A stretch of DNA of 8,926 bases from Methanosarcinales archaeon (GTDB taxonomy: Archaea; Halobacteriota; Syntropharchaeia; Alkanophagales; Methanospirareceae). Positions 1-5,320 of the stretch are shown here, piece by piece. The notes below the pieces were generated by a model, which worked only from the letters and a program-made list of their open reading frames with translations, made no database searches and was not told the DNA's origin. Within the stretch, counting starts at the first letter, position 1, and each line of letters opens with the position of its first letter. The DNA is taken from the NCBI GenBank assembly GCA_025464645.1, contig JAODGF010000071.1:1-8926 (forward strand), read 5' to 3'. The translations under genes and the position numbers were made by a program.

Positions 1-455
1 ACCTTCACTGCCACGCCATGCTCAAAGATTTTCATTTCTTCGCAAGATAGCATCGCTTTCCCTGTTGCCAGCAGGTTATCTTTCTCATCCACCAGTATAA
101 CCTCATCATAAGCCCTTATCGCCGGGTCGGCGTCTATTACATGTTTACAAAAAGCAGTTCCTCCTTCTTTTATAAATTCTCTGCTCTCCTCGTTCATAAC
201 CACCCTCAATACTGGATAGTTGAAGAACCGGTGTAACCTCCGTGCACCTTCTATGCTTAGCGTTAGCAGTCCATCATAGCTCCTTAGAGTCGCTATTCTC
301 CTTCCATTCTCTTTTATCTGTGATATCCTTCTCGTCTTTGAGAGTGTAAACTCTACGCTTTCCGGGAACAAAACCTCTCCTGCTCCGGCACCAAATTGAA
401 AATCTGCTATGGTTCTCGCCTTTTTGAGCAGATTCGCACTTCCCTCCTCTCTCAT
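1..455 (-). CDS. PUA-domain RNA-binding protein (partial, C-terminus cut by window edge)
   Basis: Reading leftward from the ATG at 455-453, an open frame of 151 codons runs off the window edge. It starts MREEGSANLLKKARTIADFQ. Residues about 15-75 resemble the domain that precedes PUA in archaeal proteins related to archaeosine transglycosylase (ADFQFGAGAGEVLFP, then IATLRSYDGLLTLSIEGARRL). Residues about 84-151 look like a PUA domain (RVVMNEESREFIKEGG, FCKHVIDADPAIRAYDEVILVDE, LLATGKAML). PUA domains bind structured RNA and occur in tRNA- and rRNA-modifying enzymes. No catalytic TGT domain is visible, so this is probably the short stand-alone PUA protein common in Euryarchaeota, whose exact role I do not know. 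Only a few residues should be missing. The gene is divergent from the AbiE module and, before that insertion, was probably divergent from rnp4 across about 43 bp. Confidence 0.8.
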   Translation of the reverse strand, partial: MREEGSANLLKKARTIADFQFGAGAGEVLFPESVEFTLSKTRRISQIKENGRRIATLRSYDGLLTLSIEGARRLHRFFNYPVLRVVMNEESREFIKEGGTAFCKHVIDADPAIRAYDEVILVDEKDNLLATGKAMLSCEEMKIFEHGVAVK

Positions 456-473
456 TTCTCTTTTAATTTTAAG

Positions 474-495
474 TCTTTCTTTCCTAACTAAGAAT
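474..495. repeat. 22-bp direct repeat, left copy, flanking the AbiE module
   Basis: The block starts TCTTTCTTTCC and ends CTAAGAAT, and is identical over all 22 bases to 1957-1978. The match extends left through TTTAA (468-472) with one mismatch at 473 (G here, C at 1956), giving 27 of 28. It lies between the PUA gene start and the AbiEi promoter. Its partner lies just after the AbiEii stop, so the two copies bracket the toxin-antitoxin pair. Confidence 0.95.
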
Positions 496-506
496 ATTTG
501 GATTAT

Positions 507-514
507 CTATAAAT
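507..514 (+). promoter_or_regulatory. TATA-like box for the abiE operon
   Basis: CTATAAAT is centred about 28 bases before the AbiEi ATG at 539. With the usual archaeal spacing, transcription would start at or within a few bases of the ATG, and no Shine-Dalgarno stretch is seen, so the mRNA is probably leaderless. The box lies just inside the left repeat, so the module seems to carry its own promoter. Confidence 0.55.
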
Positions 515-538
515 CACAAATAACTATGATTAATTGAA

Positions 539-1168
539 ATGAGATACATAGAGTTTCTTACGACATTGAAGAGGAATAAAGTAAGTATATTCTCACTCCA
601 GGATATCGAGAATTTATTTCCGGATGCTAATATTGCTACACTAAAAAACAACCTGAATAACTGGCTGAAGAAGGGATATATAGAAAGACTTAAAAGAAAC
701 CTGTATATGTGTGTAGAACCCGTTTTGGAGTCATCGACACCAGACTTTTATATTGCTAATAAACTCTATATCCCCTCTTATATCTCACTGGAAACAGCTT
801 TATCACACTATAACATAATTCCAGAGGTTGCAGCGCAGGTCACCTCGGTTACAACCAGGTCCAGCCGCGAATTTAAGAATAGATATGGTCTCTTTATATA
901 TCACAGTTGCAAGAAAAGGGTATTTACTGGCTACCGGATTGTATATTACGAAGGATATAAGGTTTTGATTGCAGACATGGAAAAGGCGCTGGTTGATTTT
1001 TTATACTTTAAACTACGTCATGGGATATCGATAGACTTTGATGAAGAACGCTTTGATGCGGACATCCTTAAGAAGATAGAGTGGAAAAAAGCGCTGGAAT
1101 ATGCTGAACTCTTTAACAGAGTAACCATCAATAAATTGCAGGATTGCAGGAACTGGTCGGAATGCTGA
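539..1168 (+). CDS. AbiEi-family antitoxin / transcriptional regulator
   Basis: This 209-aa protein has the AbiEi layout. An N-terminal winged-helix region (residues about 1-60: FSLQDIENLFPDANIATLKN, then LKKGYIERLKRNLYMC) precedes the AbiEi antitoxin domain. The domain signatures are PSYISLETALSHYNIIPE (about 79-96) and the helix ADMEKALVDFLYF near residue 145-157. In characterised type IV AbiE systems the AbiEi protein counteracts the AbiEii nucleotidyltransferase and represses its own operon through its wing-helix. It overlaps the AbiEii gene by 7 bases, which suggests translational coupling. The sequence looks AT-richer than the housekeeping genes around it, fitting horizontal acquisition. 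Family assignment is firm; activity and target are inferred. Confidence 0.85.
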   Translation: MRYIEFLTTLKRNKVSIFSLQDIENLFPDANIATLKNNLNNWLKKGYIERLKRNLYMCVEPVLESSTPDFYIANKLYIPSYISLETALSHYNIIPEVAAQVTSVTTRSSREFKNRYGLFIYHSCKKRVFTGYRIVYYEGYKVLIADMEKALVDFLYFKLRHGISIDFDEERFDADILKKIEWKKALEYAELFNRVTINKLQDCRNWSEC

Positions 1169-1950
1169 AGCTTGAATATCTCTTGGAGGAGGCAAGAGAA
1201 CTTGGTCTACCCCTTGCAAAAAAAAGGGCTATCCTTAGAGAGTATCTCCAGACCATAATCCTGAATAGCATATATAAAAGTAACTTTGCTAAGTCAATGT
1301 TCTTTGTAGGCGGCACTGCATTGAGATTTTTCTATAACCTCCCAAGATTCTCTGAGGATTTGGATTTCAATACCCCGTACATGGAGAACGAAAGCTTTAA
1401 GAAAATTCTGGAAAGAGTAGAGATGAATTTATCTCAGGAAGGATTTTCACCAACTATTTATTATAAAAGGAGAGCAACCATGCTTATAGCCTCACTGAAT
1501 TTCCCGGGCGTGATGAGAGATTATGGAATTGTTAACAGGCGTGGTGGCGATATTATGATAAAGATTGAGGTAAACAAGCCAGAATGGGGTTTATCTACGG
1601 AATCACATGTATTGAGTCTGTATGGTTATAATTTCTCCGCCATCCTGATGTCAAAAGGGGCATTACTCTCAGAGAAAATATCTGCACTCCTGAGCAGAAA
1701 AAGGGGGCGTTATATCTACGATATCCTGTTCATGCTCAGGAAGAAATTCCCCTTTGATAGAGAGGTGCTTTATGCCAATAATATCAGAGAAGAACCAAAG
1801 AATCTGATCCTGAATTATCTGTCAGGGCTATCAGAAAAAGAACTAAAAAAACTGGCTGAGCAGGTAAAACCTTTCTTATTCAGAGAGGATGATATTGAAT
1901 TGATCCTGAAGGCACCCCAGTATGGGAAAAAATTCCTGTCGGAGTATTAG
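1162..1950 (+). CDS. AbiEii/AbiGii-family nucleotidyltransferase toxin
   Basis: From the ATG at 1162 the protein is 262 aa. An in-frame TTG lies six codons earlier at 1144, but ATG overlapping the AbiEi stop (ATGCTGA) is the more natural coupled start. It shows the DUF1814/AbiEii nucleotidyltransferase signature: FFVGGTALRF (GGT at about 50-52), then RFSEDLDF with the paired acidic residues D66 and D68, a further acidic residue E136 in IMIKIEVN, and the helix SEKISALLSRKRGRYIYDILF with K172 and D187. All expected catalytic residues are present, so the toxin appears intact. Known members transfer nucleotides to target molecules and block growth unless neutralised by AbiEi. The gene ends 6 bases before the right 22-bp repeat, and no other genes lie between the repeats. 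Confidence 0.87.
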   Translation: MLKLEYLLEEARELGLPLAKKRAILREYLQTIILNSIYKSNFAKSMFFVGGTALRFFYNLPRFSEDLDFNTPYMENESFKKILERVEMNLSQEGFSPTIYYKRRATMLIASLNFPGVMRDYGIVNRRGGDIMIKIEVNKPEWGLSTESHVLSLYGYNFSAILMSKGALLSEKISALLSRKRGRYIYDILFMLRKKFPFDREVLYANNIREEPKNLILNYLSGLSEKELKKLAEQVKPFLFREDDIELILKAPQYGKKFLSEY

Positions 1951-1956
1951 TTTAAC

Positions 1957-1978
1957 TCTTTCTTTCCTAACTAAGAAT
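1957..1978. repeat. 22-bp direct repeat, right copy, directly upstream of rnp4
   Basis: Identical to 474-495. It begins 6 bases after the AbiEii stop and ends 3 bases before the rnp4 ATG. The TTTAA at 1951-1955, also shared with the left copy, is centred about 29 bases before the rnp4 ATG, where a TATA box of a leaderless archaeal gene would sit. The repeat therefore probably includes rnp4 promoter sequence, duplicated or retained when the AbiE module arrived. Confidence 0.95.
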
Positions 1979-1981
1979 TGG

Positions 1982-2335
1982 ATGAAGAGGAAAAAAAGGA
2001 GAAGAAAAGTTGAAGACATCGCATTGCAGCGGATAGAGAGGCTGTTCGAGCTGGCAGAATTGGATGCAAGAAAAACAGATGAAAAAGCAAAAAGCAGGAG
2101 TGATAGATATGTGCAGCTTGCTCGTGAGATTGGAATGCGGTATCGAGTGCGAATACCATCTCATCTAAAGATGCGGATTTGCAATTGTTGCCACTCATTC
2201 TTAATCCCCGGTAAAAATGCGCGCGTTCGTCTACGGGGTGATTATATTACCACTACCTGTCTAACGTGTGGTACGCAAATGAGGCGTCCTTATAAAGCGC
2301 CTCGTCCTCCTTCGCCAAGGAGGGGAAAATCCTAA
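1982..2335 (+). CDS. rnp4: Ribonuclease P protein component 4 (Rpr2/Rpp21 family)
   Basis: A 117-aa basic protein, the usual size of archaeal Rpp21. Archaeal RNase P removes 5' leaders from pre-tRNAs; this subunit binds Rpp29 and the specificity domain of the RNase P RNA. The N-terminus is Arg/Lys-rich (MKRKKRRRKVEDIALQRIE) and leads into a helical region with SRSDRYVQLAREIGMRYRVRIP, a recognisable family stretch. The zinc ribbon is complete: C67-x2-C70 in ICNCCHSFLIPG and C93-x2-C96 in TTTCLTCGTQMRRPY. The frame opens 20 codons earlier at 1922 inside AbiEii, but the ATG at 1982 matches the family N-terminus and lies just beyond the repeat. No good Shine-Dalgarno precedes it, consistent with a leaderless message. 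Confidence 0.9.
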   Translation: MKRKKRRRKVEDIALQRIERLFELAELDARKTDEKAKSRSDRYVQLAREIGMRYRVRIPSHLKMRICNCCHSFLIPGKNARVRLRGDYITTTCLTCGTQMRRPYKAPRPPSPRRGKS

Positions 2336-2362
2336 TTTCCAAATCCAAAAGAGAAAGATGGG

Positions 2363-2370
2363 TTATAATT
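2363..2370 (+). promoter_or_regulatory. TATA-like box upstream of the 230-aa gene / purQ cluster
   Basis: TTATAATT lies about 30-37 bases before the ATG at 2400, in a 64-bp gap after rnp4. It would give a very short leader. A second AT-rich motif (ATTATATTATAG, about 2379-2390) is too close to the ATG for a normal archaeal promoter. Confidence 0.45.
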
Positions 2371-2399
2371 TATCAACACATTATATTATAGAATAGAAG

Positions 2400-3092
2400 A
2401 TGGTCTTAGCGGGGAAATTATTCCTGATTGAAGGGGATGTTGATGCCGACTTGCATACGATAGCCGCCAAGCTGAGGGGTTTTAAATCAGAAGATAAAGT
2501 TAAGGAGAACGACAGAGATATAAGTTTGATTACCGAGATAAAGGATTTACGCTTGATCGGAGATTCCTTGCATGGAACTTTCATCCAGGACCAGCTTCTG
2601 GAGGTCTATCATCATGGCGAGCGGGTGCACATACCAACCACGTCCGAAGCTCCTTTCTTCTTTGTCGAACAGGAGCAAACGGGTAGAATAGTTCTAACGA
2701 TTATGGAGAAGAAAGCGAGGGCTAACAACATCGCTAATCAGTTGAGCAAAATACTTTTCATCACAACAGGGAAGATAGTAGAAGTGAGGATTGAGCCAGC
2801 GCGATTTGAGCGTTTTCATGAGGATAACTTCGAGGATACAAAAGTAATTTTCTTTGACGATATAGACCTCCCAAATATCAAAAAACTGTCTCTGTATGGC
2901 TCTGCTTTAGCTGACACGTCTGCGTATATAGACCATTTGAAGCACGGGAAGCTATGGTATATCGTATTGAAGTCTAAACGGTATGGAACGGTGGTAGGGG
3001 TAACAAGAAACGGTGTTGTAACAATTTTCAGCAAGGCGAAGAAGGAGGATTTTATAAATTACGTGCTGGATGAGATTATTGGGTTGATTTAA
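2400..3092 (+). CDS. Conserved-looking hypothetical protein, first gene of the purQ cluster
   Basis: A 230-aa soluble protein that I do not recognise. It has no signal peptide, membrane segment or Cys motif. It is a mixed alpha/beta sequence rich in charged residues. An N-terminal part (about 1-70) is followed by FIQDQLLEVYHHGERVHIPTT, a middle portion with VLTIMEKKARANNIANQLSKILF (about 98-121), and a C-terminal segment KLWYIVLKSKRYGTVVGVTRNGVVTIFS with strand-like runs. It is 17 bases upstream of the UPF0280 gene, which is itself 2 bases from purQ, so the three are likely cotranscribed from the TATA box near 2363. Codon use and composition match the neighbouring core genes. No function can be assigned from sequence; cotranscription with purQ and an ApbE-like protein hints at cofactor or nucleotide metabolism, but only weakly. 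Confidence 0.8.
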   Translation: MVLAGKLFLIEGDVDADLHTIAAKLRGFKSEDKVKENDRDISLITEIKDLRLIGDSLHGTFIQDQLLEVYHHGERVHIPTTSEAPFFFVEQEQTGRIVLTIMEKKARANNIANQLSKILFITTGKIVEVRIEPARFERFHEDNFEDTKVIFFDDIDLPNIKKLSLYGSALADTSAYIDHLKHGKLWYIVLKSKRYGTVVGVTRNGVVTIFSKAKKEDFINYVLDEIIGLI

Positions 3093-3109
3093 AGCCGTAA
3101 GGATACAAA

Positions 3110-3802
3110 ATGAGAGAAAGTTTCAGGCTAAAAGAGACCTTCGCATGGATAACCGCAGATGAAAGGAAGTATGTAGAGATTGCAAAAGAGGAATTAAAGA
3201 AACGCAGACAGGAATTGGAAAGATTCGTGCGTTGGCATCCCTATTTTCTCGTGACGCTTGAAAGTTATCAGGTAGAAGAAAAAGATAAAATACCAGAGAT
3301 AGCGATAAGAATGATAGAATCTGCTGGAAAATTCGATATAGGACCAATGTCAGCAGTTGCAGGAACATTAGCTGAGTTCGCGGTAGAGGCGATGCGTGAT
3401 GCAGGAGCGACTTACGCAATGGTGGATAATGGTGGTGATGTTGCGTTGATAAGCGACCGCCCGGTGCTTGTTGGCATATATGCAGGGGAAAGTGCCTTCT
3501 CGAACCGGATTGCACTCAGGATAAAACCCTCGCCTTCATTATTAGGTATATGCACGTCTTCCGGGACGGTGGGGTATTCCATAAGCTTTGGTAACGCAGA
3601 TGCTGCAACCGTGATAAGCAATAGCGCATCTCTCTCAGATGCCGCAGCTACTGCGCTCTGCAATTCTGTAACTGATGCTCATTCGGTCTCAAAAGCATTC
3701 CATTCGATCAGTCATGTTGCGGGCATAAAAGGCGCATTTGTGATCTACGAAGACATGCTCGCAACATGGGGCAAAATGCCAGAAATCGTAAAGATAAGAT
3801 AA
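3110..3802 (+). CDS. UPF0280 family protein (ApbE-like fold)
   Basis: A 230-aa protein with the hallmarks of UPF0280, an archaeal and bacterial family of unproven function related in fold to the FAD-dependent ApbE flavin transferases. The diagnostic stretches are FDIGPMSAVAGTLAEFAVEA (GPM at about 78-80), YAMVDNGGDVAL (VDNGGD 105-110), LLGICTSSGTVGYSISFGNADA and ASLSDAAATALCNSV. These correspond to the ApbE-type glycine-rich and Asp-containing core, and the length is typical of the family. AAGGA, about 8 bases before the ATG, is a plausible ribosome-binding site. It sits between the 230-aa unknown and purQ with minimal spacing. Many methanogens carry this family; a flavin- or cofactor-related role is inferred only from fold. 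Confidence 0.88.
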   Translation: MRESFRLKETFAWITADERKYVEIAKEELKKRRQELERFVRWHPYFLVTLESYQVEEKDKIPEIAIRMIESAGKFDIGPMSAVAGTLAEFAVEAMRDAGATYAMVDNGGDVALISDRPVLVGIYAGESAFSNRIALRIKPSPSLLGICTSSGTVGYSISFGNADAATVISNSASLSDAAATALCNSVTDAHSVSKAFHSISHVAGIKGAFVIYEDMLATWGKMPEIVKIR

Positions 3803-3804
3803 CG

Positions 3805-4659
3805 ATGAAGATACCGAAAATATGCATTCTGCGGATAGAAGGAACAAACTGCGAACTCGAGACGAGCTTAGCTTTCAAGAGGTTGGGTGCATCGGTAGAG
3901 ATAGTACATCTGAAACAATTGATAGGAGCAGTGAAAGAGCATGAAAGGAGGAATTTAAACGATTATGATTTACTTGTGATACCGGGCGGCTTTTCATCCG
4001 GCGATTATGTAAGGGCAGGGGCAATACTCGCTGCGAGGATAAAAGGAGCATTAGGGGAAGAAATAGAGGATTTTATAGAGCGCGGAAAGCCCGTATTAGG
4101 AATCTGCAATGGCTTCCAGGTATTAGTGGAAATGGGATTACTACCGGGATTTGTTCTTGATGGAAAGCTCGAGATGCCACAGGTGGCACTGACAACAAAC
4201 GATTCTGCTCGGTTTGAATGTCGCCCCACACTTATAAAGCATGAAAGCAAGGGAAAATGCGTGTTCACAAGAGGGATAGAAAAAGGCAGTATCTTGAAGA
4301 TGCCGTGCGCACATGCAGAGGGGAAGTTTTTTATTGCGGAGGAAAAGAGGGAGGAATATATACAACGGCTGGAGGAAAACGATCAGATTGTCTTCCGCTA
4401 CGTTGACCCCAGGGGTAATTATGCTTCTTATCCATGGAATCCTAACGGCTCTATCTATAATATCGCCGGGATATGTAACCCTGAAGGCAATATATTAGGG
4501 CTGATGCCGCACCCGGAAAGGGCTTTTTATGCCTTCGTGGATTCAGAATGGTCAAGAAGGGCGAGGGTAAGGAGAAAGGGGAAGGGAGAAGAAAAAGGGG
4601 ATATATACGGCGATGGGAGAAAGATATTTGAATCTGCTTTAAATTCTTTTTTAATTTAA
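3805..4659 (+). CDS. purQ: Phosphoribosylformylglycinamidine synthase subunit PurQ (glutaminase)
   Basis: This is the class I glutamine amidotransferase subunit of FGAM synthase, supplying ammonia for the fourth step of purine synthesis together with PurL and PurS, which are not in the window. The ATG at 3805 gives 284 aa starting MKIPKICILRIEGTNCE, the expected PurQ N-terminus; an earlier in-frame start at 3766 would lie inside the UPF0280 gene. Key residues are visible: the nucleophile C101 in GKPVLGICNGFQVL, and the catalytic pair H236 and E238 in LGLMPHPERAF. PGGFSSGDYVRAGAI (60-74) is typical of the family. A charged insert after PHPERAF (SRRARVRRKGKGEEKGD) and the overall length fit archaeal PurQ, which is longer than the bacterial small form. 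The start is only 2 bases after the UPF0280 stop, so translation is probably coupled. Confidence 0.95.
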   Translation: MKIPKICILRIEGTNCELETSLAFKRLGASVEIVHLKQLIGAVKEHERRNLNDYDLLVIPGGFSSGDYVRAGAILAARIKGALGEEIEDFIERGKPVLGICNGFQVLVEMGLLPGFVLDGKLEMPQVALTTNDSARFECRPTLIKHESKGKCVFTRGIEKGSILKMPCAHAEGKFFIAEEKREEYIQRLEENDQIVFRYVDPRGNYASYPWNPNGSIYNIAGICNPEGNILGLMPHPERAFYAFVDSEWSRRARVRRKGKGEEKGDIYGDGRKIFESALNSFLI

Positions 4660-4661
4660 AG
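4637..4661 (+). terminator. Possible terminator at the end of purQ
   Basis: A perfect 9-bp inverted repeat (CTTTAAATT at 4637-4645 and AATTTAAAG at 4653-4661) encloses CTTTTTT. It overlaps the purQ stop codon and precedes the eS1 promoter. T-runs are the main archaeal termination signal, so the T-stretch may end the purQ transcript. The stem is purely AT-rich and weak. Confidence 0.35.
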
Positions 4662-4666
4662 AAAGG

Positions 4667-4674
4667 TTTATAAG
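4667..4674 (+). promoter_or_regulatory. TATA box for the eS1-aCPSF2 operon
   Basis: TTTATAAG preceded by purine-rich GAAAGG resembles an archaeal BRE-TATA pair. A start site about 25 bases on would fall near 4695, giving a leader of roughly 20-30 nt that carries the AAAGGAG at 4707-4713. A second TATA-like stretch (TTATAATAAA near 4686-4695) is an alternative. Confidence 0.6.
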
Positions 4675-4724
4675 TAAAGGGTTTCTTATAATAAACAGAA
4701 TAAATTAAAGGAGTGTGAGCACAA

Positions 4725-5312
4725 CTGGTAAGAAAAAGACCAAAGGATAAATGGAAAGCGAAACAGTGGTACACGGTATTAGCACCGAAGATGTTTGGCG
4801 ATGTAAAGGCAGGGGATACGGTGGCAGACGAGCCATCTAAGTTAATCGGAAGGAGGATAGAGATGACTTTAGGTGAGCTTACTGGCAAGCTGATAAAGAG
4901 TTCAAATTTGAAATTATTGCTTGAAATAGACGAGGTAGATCATAATACGGCTTATACAAAATTCATAGGGCATAAGATCGATAATGGCTATCTACGGAGC
5001 TTAGCGAGGAAAGGGATCTCAAAGATAGACTCAAATATCTCTGTCTTGACAAAGGATGGTGAGGAGCTATGTGTAAAATCGGCTTGTTTTACGCTAAAAA
5101 AAGCAAGTGGGTTACAGGTAAAGCTAATACGAAAGATAATGGAAGAGATAATTTTAAGTCGAGCAAGGAGCTTAGAACTTAACCAGTATATACAGGAGAT
5201 AATACTTGGGAAGTTATCGTCTGACATATATAAGGCAGCGAAGAAGGTGTACCCACTGAGGAGAGTGGAGATAACCAAGACGGAAAGAGGCGGCGGTAAA
5301 GAGGTGACGTAA
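4725..5312 (+). CDS. rps3ae: Small ribosomal subunit protein eS1 (S3Ae); start codon non-standard or disrupted
   Basis: A 30S subunit protein shared by archaea and eukaryotes. The frame contains the family hallmark KDKWKAKQWYTVLAPKMFGD, then GRRIEMTLGELTGKLIKSSN, KFIGHKIDNGYLRSLARKG, and the C-terminal KVYPLRRVEITKTE. The first ATG in frame (4791) lies after the conserved WKAKQWYTVLAP block, so it cannot be the true start. Upstream, the frame has no ATG, GTG or TTG before a TGA at 4716-4718. The best in-frame candidate is CTG at 4725 (195 aa), 11 bases after AAAGGAG (4707-4713). Alternatively GTG at 4715, in another frame, gives MSTTGKKKTK and would join the eS1 frame if one A in the AAA at 4742-4744 were extra. 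Gene identity is certain; the 5' end is not. Confidence 0.9.
   Translation: MVRKRPKDKWKAKQWYTVLAPKMFGDVKAGDTVADEPSKLIGRRIEMTLGELTGKLIKSSNLKLLLEIDEVDHNTAYTKFIGHKIDNGYLRSLARKGISKIDSNISVLTKDGEELCVKSACFTLKKASGLQVKLIRKIMEEIILSRARSLELNQYIQEIILGKLSSDIYKAAKKVYPLRRVEITKTERGGGKEVT
5301..5308 (+). promoter_or_regulatory. Shine-Dalgarno site for the aCPSF2-like gene
   Basis: GAGGTGAC, close to the complement of the archaeal 16S rRNA 3' end, lies inside the last codons of eS1 and about 13 bases before the ATG at 5321. The spacing is slightly long. It supports translation from the polycistronic eS1 message. Confidence 0.5.
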
Positions 5313-5320
5313 AAAATAAA

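Noticed and set aside
474..495. Possible link between the TCTTTCTTTCC of the AbiE-flanking repeat and the CCTTTCTTTCTTC of the tRNA intron
   Set aside because: The shared part is a simple pyrimidine run of about 10 bases; the distinctive right half (CTAAGAAT) is absent from the intron, so chance is enough.
539..1950. AbiE module as a transposon with terminal inverted repeats
   Set aside because: The flanking repeats are direct, not inverted, and no transposase or integrase gene is present; only a cassette or duplication-type insertion is supported.
1922..1981. Longer N-terminus for rnp4 starting at 1922
   Set aside because: The extra 20 residues read through the AbiEii end and the repeat, and match nothing in the Rpp21 family; the ATG at 1982 fits.
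3766..3804. Longer N-terminus for PurQ starting at 3766
   Set aside because: It lies inside the UPF0280 C-terminus; PurQ proteins begin at the strand leading to the EGTNCE motif, matching the ATG at 3805.
4451..4888. Minus-strand 145-aa open frame
   Set aside because: Crosses the purQ end, the eS1 promoter and the eS1 start on the opposite strand; no recognisable features.
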